DNA from: an uncultured Oscillospiraceae bacterium
GTDB taxonomy: Bacteria > Bacillota > Clostridia > Oscillospirales > Oscillospiraceae
Direction of reading: 5' to 3'
NCBI GenBank assembly: GCA_934590325.1
Contig: CAKTOW010000010.1
Coordinates: 1 to 64,000 of the forward strand
DNA length: 64,000 bases
Below the pieces are notes generated by a model. That model saw only the letters and a program-made list of their open reading frames with translations, was not told the origin of the DNA and did no database searches. The position numbers and the translations under genes were made by a program. Positions 28,155-36,294 of the stretch are shown here, piece by piece. Numbering within the stretch: the stretch's first letter is position 1; every line of letters begins with the position of its first letter.

Positions 28155-28170
28155 GTTTTAATTTGAAACG
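28155..28170 (+). promoter_or_regulatory. Candidate operator site 2, inverted copy of site 1
   Basis: GTTTTAATTTGAAACG is the reverse complement of site 1 with one change. It ends 18 nt before the -35 of the regulator promoter, a position typical of activator sites. The rest of the 28013-28339 gap has no gene. I did not find a -24/-12 sigma-54 promoter in it. Confidence 0.5.
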
Positions 28171-28188
28171 TTTTTGCGAAACCGACCA

Positions 28189-28217
28189 TTGACCTTTGTA
28201 CCAAATTGGATTAGAAT
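28189..28217 (+). promoter_or_regulatory. Promoter of the PrpR_N-type regulator gene
   Basis: TTGACC and TAGAAT are separated by 17 nt. The leader is about 115 nt, ending at an AAGGGGGGAGAACC ribosome site. Confidence 0.7.
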
Positions 28218-28339
28218 AGAAACGTAGGTAGTTGATTGCATTTATCCAGAGTATCACTGTACCTCACCTGTACAGCGGAGTTCGACTGGAGTGGATTTGC
28301 TGCCGATTATTGATCTATCGGACCTAAGGGGGGAGAACC

Positions 28340-30118
28340 ATGTCAAACCTTCGCATACTTACCGTGGCGCCCTATTCGGAGTTTCATGAACTGACCAGCC
28401 GTATCGCGGACGAGTTTCCGGATGTTTGCATCGATGTCTTTACCGGTGACCGCAGCAACGCCCTATCGTACCTTGAAACGCTGTCGCTGCAGAAGTACAG
28501 TGCGATTATCTCCCGCGGTGGCACGGCGGAATTCCTGCGCCGCAGCGTGGCCATCCCGGTCATCGAGGTGGAGGTATCCGTTTACGACATGCTCCGCACA
28601 TTGAAGCAAGCCGAGTCCTTCAACACGCCCTTTGCTATAGCGGGCTACCCCAGCATTGTGCGGCTGGCCCGCAATCTGTGCGAGATACTGCGGTATCAGA
28701 ACGTGGAGATACTGGAGGTCACCTCGGAAAATGTGGATGAGCAGATGCGCCTCCTGCGCCAGCAGGGCATCGACCTGATCGTGGGTGACGTAATGTCCAC
28801 TGAAGCGGCGGCCAAGTACGGCATCCGCAGCATACTGATCACCTCGTCCACCGATTCCGTTCGCAAGGCGATCGTAGAGAGTGTGGAGTTGTGCCGCAAT
28901 ATGCAGGCGGTCCTTTCGGAGAATCAACTCATGCAGGCGGCAGCCAACACGCTGCCCATGGGGATCCTTTTGTTGGACAGCAAAGGCAATGCCGTCATGT
29001 CCAACGCTGCGGCGCGGACCATCGGCCTGACGCCGCTGCTCCGTATGCTGACGCCGCTGCTGCCGTTACTGCGGCAGCAGGATACGCTGTCCCGTCTACA
29101 GACGGTAGAAGAGAATACTTACAGTCTGCGTGGTATGCGCCTGATCTTCGGAGAACAGGAGTATTTCCTGTTTACCACGTCGGAAACGTCCCGCAGCCTT
29201 TCCGCTCCTACAGGCATCACGGTGGAGAACCTGTCGGATTTTCCCAAGGATATTCATTTTCTGTTTTCCAACAGTACCTATATACAGCCGGTGCTGAAGA
29301 ATCTGGAGAGCTTCAAGGATTCTCACACGCCCATCCTTATTACCGGGCAGATTGGTACGGAGAAAATATCCGTGGCCCGGTATCTGCACTGGAATAGTGG
29401 GCATAAGAACCACCCCTTTGTCCGCATACGCTGTGACCTGCTGACTCCCGCCTGTTGGGACGCTTTTTGCTCCGCGCCCAACGGCCCTGTGGAACAGTCA
29501 GGCTGCACGCTGTTCTTTGAGAATGTCCATACGCTATCGCCTCGGATGCAGAGTGAGTTAGAGAGCTTCCTCGCCGGAACCTTTGTCCTGAAACGGCAGT
29601 ATGTGGTGTCCTCCACCCCCGCCGATCTGCAGGGCATGGTGGTTGGCGGAATGTTTTCGCCGCACCTATATGAGCATCTAGCAGGGCTGAGCATTCACAT
29701 GCCCTCCCTGAACGAACGGAGGGAGGACATCCCATCCCTCGCCAATCTGTTTATCGCCCGGCTCAATGGCGAGTACGGCAAGCAGGTCATAGGCTTTGAG
29801 GATGATGCCATCGACATCCTGAAGAATTATCGCTGGACACTGAATCTAGAGCAGCTTCGCCGTGTGCTGACGCAGTTGGTTTCTGGCTGCGATGATTACT
29901 ACATTACCGCCGCAGAACTGCGCTCTGCGTTGGAGGCCACACAACCCATCGACTTAGGCAGCAGTCGGCTGCTGCCCATTGATCTGAGCCAACCGTTGGA
30001 CCGTATTGAGCAGGATATCATCCGTCATATACTCGCGGAGGAAGGAATGAACCAGTCCGCCGCGGCCAAGCGTCTAGGCATCGGCCGCAGCACCATTTGG
30101 CGCAAGCTCCAGCATTGA
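28340..30118 (+). CDS. PrpR_N-domain transcription regulator with degenerate AAA+ domain
   Basis: This 592-residue protein has residues about 1-190 matching the PrpR_N sensor fold (ILTVAPYSEFHEL, SAIISRGGTAEFLR, IPVIEVEVSVYDMLRTL). A PAS-like segment follows (about 200-240). A region in the place of a sigma-54 AAA+ domain (about 310-500) has a broken Walker A (ITGQIGTEKISVARYL) and lacks the GAFTGA loop. The C-terminus is an intact Fis-type helix-turn-helix (MNQSAAAKRLGIGRSTIWRKL). It should bind DNA and a small ligand but should not drive sigma-54 polymerase. Divergence from the sugar-acid operon makes it the likely regulator. Confidence 0.85.
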   Translation: MSNLRILTVAPYSEFHELTSRIADEFPDVCIDVFTGDRSNALSYLETLSLQKYSAIISRGGTAEFLRRSVAIPVIEVEVSVYDMLRTLKQAESFNTPFAIAGYPSIVRLARNLCEILRYQNVEILEVTSENVDEQMRLLRQQGIDLIVGDVMSTEAAAKYGIRSILITSSTDSVRKAIVESVELCRNMQAVLSENQLMQAAANTLPMGILLLDSKGNAVMSNAAARTIGLTPLLRMLTPLLPLLRQQDTLSRLQTVEENTYSLRGMRLIFGEQEYFLFTTSETSRSLSAPTGITVENLSDFPKDIHFLFSNSTYIQPVLKNLESFKDSHTPILITGQIGTEKISVARYLHWNSGHKNHPFVRIRCDLLTPACWDAFCSAPNGPVEQSGCTLFFENVHTLSPRMQSELESFLAGTFVLKRQYVVSSTPADLQGMVVGGMFSPHLYEHLAGLSIHMPSLNERREDIPSLANLFIARLNGEYGKQVIGFEDDAIDILKNYRWTLNLEQLRRVLTQLVSGCDDYYITAAELRSALEATQPIDLGSSRLLPIDLSQPLDRIEQDIIRHILAEEGMNQSAAAKRLGIGRSTIWRKLQH

Positions 30119-30228
30119 CAGGCAAAGAAATACCCCCGGCGAAGCCCAATGTCATTAAGTCAAGCGTTTTTGCCGAAGCTGTGTTGAAAAATGCAACATT
30201 ATCAGCTGAAACGGGCTGCAAAATACAA

Positions 30229-30284
30229 GAATGTCATTAAATTAAGAACCAGGCCATTTGGCCTGGTTCTTAATTTAATGACAT
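30229..30284. repeat. Perfect 27-bp inverted repeat (palindromic element)
   Basis: Arms 30229-30255 and 30258-30284 are fully complementary around TT. They begin AATGTCATTAAATTAAG and end in the complement. A third copy of AATGTCATTAA is at about 30149-30159, and GGCGAAGCC occurs both before that copy and just after the palindrome. The look is of a small mobile or MITE-like element or insertion remnant. It could also act as a terminator for the regulator gene. No gene is seen in 30119-30413. Confidence 0.65.
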
Positions 30285-30413
30285 TGCGGCGAAGCCAGGG
30301 ATATTTCTTATGTGTGTGGGTATCCTGACCCTGCCGGACACAAGGCAGACCGGCTGGCACACCTGAGCTCTTGCCGAAAATCATGTACGCCGATGTGACC
30401 TTGAGAGAAAAGA

Positions 30414-30457
30414 AAAGCCCAGTCATATGGGCAAAAGCCTTGATATGACTGGGTTTT
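30414..30457 (-). terminator. Terminator of the tRNA-Ser gene
   Basis: CCCAGTCATAT and ATATGACTGGG form an 11-bp stem, followed on the minus strand by CTTTTCTTTTC. It begins immediately after the encoded CCA. Confidence 0.8.
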
Positions 30458-30546
30458 TGGCGGAGAGTTAGGGATTCGAACCCTAGGTTCCTTTTGGGAA
30501 CACGACATTTCGAGTGTCGCACCTTCGACCTCTCGGACAACTCTCC
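30458..30546 (-). tRNA. tRNA-Ser (anticodon CGA)
   Basis: The acceptor stem GGAGAGT/ACTCTCC is followed by discriminator G and an encoded CCA. The anticodon arm CGACA-CTCGAAA-TGTCG reads anticodon CGA, decoding UCG. The long variable arm (GTTCC/GGAAC) is typical of tRNA-Ser, and the T arm is TAGGG-TTCGAAT-CCCTA. Confidence 0.95.
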
Positions 30547-30556
30547 GTATATCTCA

Positions 30557-30585
30557 AGTGTAATCCCTGCTCCGGAAGAATGCAA
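30557..30585 (-). promoter_or_regulatory. Promoter of tRNA-Ser
   Basis: On the minus strand TTGCAT and TACACT are separated by 17 nt, 10 nt upstream of the mature 5' end. The remaining stretch 30586-30828 shows no gene. Confidence 0.65.
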
Positions 30586-30828
30586 GAAAAACACGCAAGA
30601 ACGATATGAAATTGTGAAATCCGAACCCGCGCAAAGCCTTGTGCGGCGGACATTTTCAGCGGACGAAACGGCCGGAGCATCCAGAAATTTCGAGTCAGCC
30701 CCGTTATGACCACTTCGATACCGCTGCGTATTCACGGGGAGTATCATACCACACTTCCCGCTGCCGCGCAACTGATTTTTCGGCGGCATATCCCGCCGTT
30801 TGTCCGCATGTAATAGGGGAGAGGGGGG

Positions 30829-31431
30829 ATGCCTGTGGACGGGCGTGTGCTGGTATGGGACGATGGGATGAATTATGTAAACTATATCCGGGCGCTGGAG
30901 GCGGTGGGACTGACGGCGGCGGTGGGGCGTGAGGTGGTCCCGGACTGTGCCGCGCTGCTGCTGCCCGGCGGCGGTGACATTACCGACAATGCGCTTCCGG
31001 AGGACGAATGGCAGGCTGTCGCGGCCTTTGCGGCGGCGGAGAAGCCGGTGCTGGGCATCTGCCGGGGGCTGCAGGCTTTGAATGTGTTCTTCGGCGGAAT
31101 GCTGTACAACTACGTGCCTGGGCACCAAAGCGATGTTGACATAATACATTGCACCCGCGCTGTGGGAGAGCTGGCGGAACTGGTAGGCACGGAGCCCCGG
31201 GTCACCAGCAATCACCATCAGGCCATACGGCGGCTGGGGGAGGGACTGTCGGTGCGCCAGTGGGCGGCGGACGGCGTCATCGAGGGGATATGCCACAGCA
31301 GCTTGCCCATCCTGGCGGTGCAGTGGCACCCGGAGCGCCAAAGCTTCGCCCTGGGACGGCAGGACGCCGCGGACGGCGCACCGGTGTTCTGGTGGCTGCG
31401 GCGACAGATGGAAAAAGCCGCCGGATGTTGA
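30829..31431 (+). CDS. Class I glutamine amidotransferase-like hydrolase (PuuD/peptidase C26)
   Basis: This 200-residue protein has the nucleophile elbow LGICRGLQALNVFFGG (Cys) and the catalytic pair in VQWHPERQ (His, Glu). SNHHQAI and LLLPGGGDI segments typical of gamma-glutamyl-gamma-aminobutyrate hydrolases are also present. It would hydrolyse gamma-glutamyl amides. At 200 residues it is about 40-50 shorter than usual PuuD, with a short N-terminal half that lacks the first beta-strand region. No ribosome site stands out beyond GGGGAGAGGGGGG before ATG, which is strong. The next gene's promoter overlaps its stop codon. Confidence 0.78.
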   Translation: MPVDGRVLVWDDGMNYVNYIRALEAVGLTAAVGREVVPDCAALLLPGGGDITDNALPEDEWQAVAAFAAAEKPVLGICRGLQALNVFFGGMLYNYVPGHQSDVDIIHCTRAVGELAELVGTEPRVTSNHHQAIRRLGEGLSVRQWAADGVIEGICHSSLPILAVQWHPERQSFALGRQDAADGAPVFWWLRRQMEKAAGC

Positions 31432-31457
31432 CAAGAGCCGTCCGGTGCGCCTATAAT
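31428..31457 (+). promoter_or_regulatory. Promoter of the PTS IIC gene
   Basis: TTGACA and TATAAT are separated by 18 nt. The -35 overlaps the stop codon of the preceding gene. Confidence 0.75.
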
Positions 31458-31487
31458 GGAGAAAATCGATAAGCGAGGTAACCTCAA

Positions 31488-32594
31488 ATGGAAAAGCTCC
31501 GCGCCTTCCTGAAACGGAAGGACATCGTATTCTCCGCAAAACGCTACTTCATTGACGCCATGGGCGCCATGGCCCAGGGACTGTTCTGCACGCTGCTGGT
31601 GGGCACCATCCTCAACACCATCGGGCAGCAGTTCCACGTCGGCTTCCTGAACGCCATCGTCGTCACCCTTGGCACAGGCGAGGGAGCGGTGCACTACACC
31701 ATCGGCGGGCTGTGCTCGGCCATGGTGGGGCCCGGCATGGCCGTGGCCATCGCCCGGGCGCTGAACGCGCCGCCGCTGGTGCTGTTCTCCCTGATCCCCG
31801 TGGGCTTCGCCACCAACTATATGGGCGGCGCAGGAGGCCCCTTGGCGGTGCTGTTCGTGGCGATCGTCGCTGCTGAGGTGGGCAAGGCCGTCAGCAAGGA
31901 GACGAAGATCGACATTCTGGTGACGCCCATCGTCACCATTCTGGTGGGTGTGGGCTTCGCCGCCCTGATCGCCGCGCCGGTGGGACAAGCCGCTTCCGCC
32001 GTGGGCAAAGCCATCATGTGGGCGACGGAATTGCAGCCCTTCTTTATGGGCATCATCGTGTCGGTGGTCATCGGCGTGGCACTGACGCTGCCCATCTCCT
32101 CCGCCGCCATCTGCGCGGCGTTGGGTCTGACGGGGCTGGCTGGCGGTGCCGCCGTGGCGGGCTGCTGCGCCCAGATGATCGGCTTCGCCGTTATGAGCTT
32201 CCCGGAGAACCGGTGGGGCGGTCTGGCGGCGCAGGGGCTGGGCACCAGTATGCTGCAGATGGGCAACATCGTCCGCAATCCCCGCGTGTGGATCCCGCCC
32301 ACGGTGGCGTCCGCCATCACCGGCCCCATCGCCACGTGCATCTTCCGTTTGCAGATGAACGGCGCACCGGTGTCCAGCGGTATGGGCACCTGCGGTCTGG
32401 TGGGACAGATCGGCGTGTACACCGGCTGGGTCAACGACATCGCCGCCGGGACGAAGGCCGCCGTCACCGGCATGGACTGGCTGGGGTTGGTGCTGATCTC
32501 CTTCGTGCTGCCCGCCGTGCTGACGTGGCTCATCGCCATCCCCCTGCGGAAGTGCGGGTGGATCAAGGAAGGCGACCTGAAGCTGGACCTGTAA
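31488..32594 (+). CDS. PTS IIC-like membrane protein (PfoR type, PTS_EIIC_2)
   Basis: This 368-residue protein has about ten hydrophobic helices (first at about residues 25-50) and an N-terminal KDIVFSAKRYFIDAMGAMAQGL (residues 11-32). These are the hallmarks of the PfoR/PTS_EIIC_2 family, once described as a regulator in Clostridium perfringens and now seen as a sugar-permease-like protein. No IIA, IIB or regulator gene is adjacent, so it may be an orphan IIC or act outside the PTS. It has its own promoter and terminator. Confidence 0.8.
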   Translation: MEKLRAFLKRKDIVFSAKRYFIDAMGAMAQGLFCTLLVGTILNTIGQQFHVGFLNAIVVTLGTGEGAVHYTIGGLCSAMVGPGMAVAIARALNAPPLVLFSLIPVGFATNYMGGAGGPLAVLFVAIVAAEVGKAVSKETKIDILVTPIVTILVGVGFAALIAAPVGQAASAVGKAIMWATELQPFFMGIIVSVVIGVALTLPISSAAICAALGLTGLAGGAAVAGCCAQMIGFAVMSFPENRWGGLAAQGLGTSMLQMGNIVRNPRVWIPPTVASAITGPIATCIFRLQMNGAPVSSGMGTCGLVGQIGVYTGWVNDIAAGTKAAVTGMDWLGLVLISFVLPAVLTWLIAIPLRKCGWIKEGDLKLDL

Positions 32595-32600
32595 AACACA

Positions 32601-32626
32601 AAAAAGGCGGCGTCAGCCGCCTTTTT
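32601..32626 (+). terminator. Terminator of the PTS IIC gene
   Basis: GGCGGC-GTCA-GCCGCC is preceded by A5 and followed by T5, 6 nt after the stop. Confidence 0.88.
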
Positions 32627-32632
32627 GCTTTG

Positions 32633-32661
32633 TTTACAACCCCTGGCCGATATGCTATAAT
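32633..32661 (+). promoter_or_regulatory. Promoter of the esterase-acyltransferase operon
   Basis: TTTACA and TATAAT are separated by 17 nt, with an AAAGGAACGACC site ahead of the start. Confidence 0.75.
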
Positions 32662-32693
32662 AATCTATCAGCAATAGGAAAGGAACGACCACT

Positions 32694-34856
32694 ATGGAAT
32701 TACCGGCAAAGCTGGTGCGTTCACAACTGAATTTCTTCAAGCCCTTTGTGGCGGGCTGCTCGCTGGAAACCACCCGCAAGGGACAGGATAAGCTGGGCGA
32801 GCTGATGAGCGCCCTGCACCGCCGCGAGGTGATAGACCGCGACCATGATTTCGGTGCCTTTCAGGGCGCGTGGGTCATGCCCAAGGATGAGCGGCGCAGC
32901 GGCGTGGTGCTGTATCTCCACGGCGGCGGCTATACCTGCGGCAGCCTGGATTACGCCAAGGGCTTCGCCGCCACTCTGGCCAGCGAGTGCGGCGTCCGGG
33001 TGTTCTGCGCGGCCTACCGTCTGGCACCGGAATTTCCCTATCCCGCCGCGCTGGAGGATGCCCTCACCGCCTATGACTACCTGCTGGGCAAGGGCTATGC
33101 CCCCCGGCAGATCATGCTCTGCGGCGAGAGTGCCGGCGGCGGCCTGATCTACGCCCTGTGCCTGAAGTTGAAGCAGCTGGGCCGCGAGCTGCCCTGCGGC
33201 CTTATCGGTATATCCCCCTGGGCGGACCTTACCGGCTCCGGGGCGTCCTACGACTTCAACCGGGACAACGACCCGTCCCTGACCCAGGAGCTGCTGGAAT
33301 TTTACGCCAAGTGCTATACCCAGGATCCTACCGACCCGCTGTGTTCGCCCCTGCTGGGCGACCTGACCGGCCTGCCGCCGTCCCTGCTGTTCGTGGGTGG
33401 GGACGAGATACTGCTGGACGATGCCCGCGGCCTCCACGACCGGCTGAAAAAGGCTGGCTGCCGCAGCAAGCTGGTCATCGCTCCGGAGCGCTGGCACGCC
33501 TACGTGCTCTACTGCCTGCAGGAGAACATGGAGCAGGACTTCAGAGAGATGAACCGCTTCATGACGCAGAACCTCTCCCCGGCGCGGAGCCTGCGGTGGA
33601 TGCGGCTGGACAACGCCGCCAAGATATACCCCGCCGCCAAGCGGCGCAACTGGAACAACTTCTTCCGCATCTCCGCCACGCTGACGGAGCCTGTGGACGC
33701 CGTCGTGCTGGCGCAGGCGCTGGATGTGACGGTACGCCGGTTCCCCTCCATCGCCGTGCGGCTGCGCCGCGGCGTGTTCTGGTACTATCTGGAGGAAATA
33801 CCCAAGACCCCACCCATCCAGGCGGAGAAAAGCTGCCCGCTGGCCCATGCACCGTTCAGCCAGGTGCGGCAGTGCGCCTTCCGCGTGCTGGTGTACAGGG
33901 AGCGCCTGGCGGTGGAGTTCTTCCACGCCCTCACCGACGGCACCGGCGCGCTGGTGTTCGTCAAGTCCCTGCTGGCGGAGTATCTCAGCCGCAAATACGG
34001 CATCTCCGTCCCGGCGGAAAAGGGCGTGCTGGGGCGGCTGGAGGAGCCCTCCGCAGAGGAGCTGGAGGACAGCTTCGCCCGTTACGCCGGGGATGTCACC
34101 GCCAGCCGGGCGGAGGCCACGGCCTGGCACCTGACCGGCACACCGGAGCGTGACGGCTACAAGGACCTGGTGACGCTGATGGTGCCCGCCGACAGACTGC
34201 GGCAGTGCGCTGGGGAGCATGGCGCCTCTGTGACGGAGCTGCTGTGCGCCGCCATGATGCAGGCCATCCTGGACCTGCAGGCGGAGAAGGTGCCCAACAT
34301 CCGCCGCCGTAAGCCGGTGAAGGTGCTGCTGCCGGTGAATCTGCGGAACCTGTTCCCCAGCAGGACCCTGCGGAACTTCGCCTCCTATATCACCCCAGAG
34401 ATCGACCCCCGTATGGGTGAGTGCGATTTTGACGAGCTGTGCGCGCTGGTGCACCACAAGATGGGGCTGGAGAACAACCGCCGCACCATGCGGGCGAAGT
34501 TCGCCGCCAACGTGGCCAGCGAGCGTTCGCCGGTGCTGCGTGTCATGCCGCTGTTCATCAAGAACATCGCCATGAAGGCGGTGTTCGATACCGTGGGCGA
34601 GTGCAAGTCCTGCCTGTGTCTGTCCAATCTGGGCAGGGTGGAACTGCCGGAGGTGATGGTGCCCTATGTGCGACGCATGGATTTCATCATCGGCGTGCAG
34701 GCCAGGGCGCCCCACAACTGCGGCGTGGTCACCTGGGGCAACACGGCGTATATCAACTGCATCCGCAGTATCCGGGAGCCGGAGCTGGAGTACCACTTCT
34801 ACCGCGTCCTCCACGGTCTGGGACTGCCGGTGAAAGTGGAGAGCAACCAACGCTGA
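32694..34856 (+). CDS. Fusion: HSL-type esterase plus condensation/acetyltransferase-like domain
   Basis: This 720-residue protein has residues about 60-295 as an alpha/beta hydrolase of the hormone-sensitive-lipase group: oxyanion LHGGGY, nucleophile elbow GESAGGG, acid in GGDEILLDD, base in ERWHAY. Residues about 300-715 resemble CoA-dependent acyltransferases of the condensation/alcohol-acetyltransferase kind, with the active-site FFHALTDGTGALVF (HxxxDG) at about 406-419. There are no transmembrane segments. One polypeptide could therefore both make and cleave esters. It is followed 27 nt later by a zinc-ribbon membrane protein that may anchor or assist it. The substrate (lipid, polyketide, wall glycan) is unknown. 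Confidence 0.8.
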   Translation: MELPAKLVRSQLNFFKPFVAGCSLETTRKGQDKLGELMSALHRREVIDRDHDFGAFQGAWVMPKDERRSGVVLYLHGGGYTCGSLDYAKGFAATLASECGVRVFCAAYRLAPEFPYPAALEDALTAYDYLLGKGYAPRQIMLCGESAGGGLIYALCLKLKQLGRELPCGLIGISPWADLTGSGASYDFNRDNDPSLTQELLEFYAKCYTQDPTDPLCSPLLGDLTGLPPSLLFVGGDEILLDDARGLHDRLKKAGCRSKLVIAPERWHAYVLYCLQENMEQDFREMNRFMTQNLSPARSLRWMRLDNAAKIYPAAKRRNWNNFFRISATLTEPVDAVVLAQALDVTVRRFPSIAVRLRRGVFWYYLEEIPKTPPIQAEKSCPLAHAPFSQVRQCAFRVLVYRERLAVEFFHALTDGTGALVFVKSLLAEYLSRKYGISVPAEKGVLGRLEEPSAEELEDSFARYAGDVTASRAEATAWHLTGTPERDGYKDLVTLMVPADRLRQCAGEHGASVTELLCAAMMQAILDLQAEKVPNIRRRKPVKVLLPVNLRNLFPSRTLRNFASYITPEIDPRMGECDFDELCALVHHKMGLENNRRTMRAKFAANVASERSPVLRVMPLFIKNIAMKAVFDTVGECKSCLCLSNLGRVELPEVMVPYVRRMDFIIGVQARAPHNCGVVTWGNTAYINCIRSIREPELEYHFYRVLHGLGLPVKVESNQR

Positions 34857-34883
34857 CGCGGCGCTGCAGAAAGGAGCTTTTCT

Positions 34884-35582
34884 ATGTATTGTGTCAAGTG
34901 CGGTGTGGAGCTGGCGGACAGCGAGCGCGTCTGTCCCCTGTGCGGCACCCGTGTGTTTCACCCTGATCTGCCCTGCGGGCAGGGCGAACCGCCCTATCCT
35001 CCGGATGAACATCCCCACCACGAGGAGGTCAGCCGCATCGGCGTGCTGTTCGTCATCTCCGTGTGTATGCTGCTGCCGGCGGTGATCACCGTCCTGTGCG
35101 ACTGGCGCATCAATGGCCGCATCGTGTGGTCGGGCTTCGCCGTGGGTGGTCTGTTGCTGCTGTATATCCTGGCGGTACTGCCCATGTGGTTCAAGCATCC
35201 GAACCCGGTGATCTTCGTGCCGTTGGACTTTGTGGCCATTGGCGTGTTCCTGCTGTACGTCAATTTCGCCACCGGCGGCCACTGGTTCATGACCTTCGCC
35301 TTCCCGGTGACGGGCGCGGCGGCGCTGCTGGTGTGCGCCATGGTGACGCTGCTGCGGTATCTGCCCGGCGCCGCGCTGTATATCTGCGGCGGCGCGCTGA
35401 TGCTCTCCGGCGGTATGGCCGTGCTGGTGGAGTTCCTGCTGAACCTGACCTTCGGCCTGCACGACACGTTCCTGTGGTCGTTCTATCCCCTGGCGGCGGG
35501 CGTGGTGCTGGGCGCCATGCTGCTGATCGTCGCCGTGTGCAAGCCCCTGCGCCGCAGTCTGCACCGCAAGTTCTTTATTTGA
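34884..35582 (+). CDS. Zinc-ribbon membrane protein (DUF6320-like)
   Basis: This 232-residue protein begins with a double CxxC zinc ribbon (MYCVKCGVEL and CPLCGTRVF), then a Pro/His-rich linker. Six to seven hydrophobic segments run from about residue 52 to the end, closing with a basic tail (RRSLHRKF). I believe proteins of this layout occur beside alpha/beta hydrolase-acyltransferase fusions in clostridia, which is the case here. The function is unknown. It has a good AAGGAGC site and is in an operon with the genes on both sides (27 nt and 10 nt gaps). Confidence 0.7.
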   Translation: MYCVKCGVELADSERVCPLCGTRVFHPDLPCGQGEPPYPPDEHPHHEEVSRIGVLFVISVCMLLPAVITVLCDWRINGRIVWSGFAVGGLLLLYILAVLPMWFKHPNPVIFVPLDFVAIGVFLLYVNFATGGHWFMTFAFPVTGAAALLVCAMVTLLRYLPGAALYICGGALMLSGGMAVLVEFLLNLTFGLHDTFLWSFYPLAAGVVLGAMLLIVAVCKPLRRSLHRKFFI

Positions 35583-35592
35583 GAGGTACCCC

Positions 35593-36294
35593 ATGCAAAT
35601 GGTTTTCATCGACATCGACAACACCCTGCTGGACTTTGACGCCTACATCCGCCAGACCATGGCGGAGGGCTTCGCCCACTTCGGCCTGCGCCCCTATGAG
35701 CCGTACATGGAGGAAATCTTCCACCGGGAGAACGGCAAGCTGTGGCACCAGATCGAGGCAGGCACTCTGACGTTCCGCGAGCTGGAGCAAATTCGCTGGA
35801 ACAACGTGTTCCGCGCCCTGCAAATAGACTTCGACGGCGTGGTATTCGAGAAGTACTTCCGCGACGCCCTGTACGACAGCGCCATCCCCGTGGACGGCGC
35901 CATGGAACTGCTGGAGGCCCTCCACGGCCGGTATCCTCTGGCGGTGGCCAGCAACGGCCCCTACGACCAGCAGCTCCACCGGCTGGAACTGGCGGGTATG
36001 CGCCGCTATTTCGACTGGTTCTTTGTCTCCGAGCGGCTGGGTGTGTCCAAGCCTGCCCCGGCCTTCTTCGACGGCGCCTTCGCGGAGCTGAACAAGGGGC
36101 GGGAGACGCCGGTGCGTCCCGCCGACTGCGTTATCATCGGCGACTCCCTGACCTCCGACATGGCCGGCGGCCGGCAGTACGGGATGCACACCTGCTACTT
36201 CCGCCGCCCCGGCGCGGCGGAAAGCGCGGACGTGGACTGGCAGGTCACCGACCTGCGGCAGATACCTGAATTGTTGGAGGGTGCGGCGCTATGA
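35593..36294 (+). CDS. HAD-superfamily phosphatase, YjjG/YfnB-like
   Basis: This 233-residue cytoplasmic phosphatase has motif I FIDIDNTLLDFD (nucleophile and acid Asp), motif II VASNGPY, motif III Lys in GVSKPAP and motif IV IIGDSLTSDMAGG. The cap domain is helical. YjjG-type enzymes remove phosphate from pyrimidine nucleotides including non-canonical dNMPs. The neighbouring MazG-like gene overlaps by 4 nt, so the two may form a nucleotide-pool cleaning pair. Confidence 0.87.
   Translation: MQMVFIDIDNTLLDFDAYIRQTMAEGFAHFGLRPYEPYMEEIFHRENGKLWHQIEAGTLTFRELEQIRWNNVFRALQIDFDGVVFEKYFRDALYDSAIPVDGAMELLEALHGRYPLAVASNGPYDQQLHRLELAGMRRYFDWFFVSERLGVSKPAPAFFDGAFAELNKGRETPVRPADCVIIGDSLTSDMAGGRQYGMHTCYFRRPGAAESADVDWQVTDLRQIPELLEGAAL

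Noticed and set aside
27972-28339. Sigma-54 promoter expected for a PrpR-type regulator
   Set aside because: TGGC and TTGC elements occur but not at -24/-12 spacing, and the regulator lacks the GAFTGA loop.
30202-31539. 445-codon minus-strand frame spanning the tRNA-Ser gene
   Set aside because: It runs through a tRNA and is antisense to an intact amidotransferase-like gene.
32721-35624. 967-codon open frame antisense to the esterase-acyltransferase genes
   Set aside because: Low-complexity His/Gln/Gly composition, no ribosome site, and two convincing sense genes underneath.
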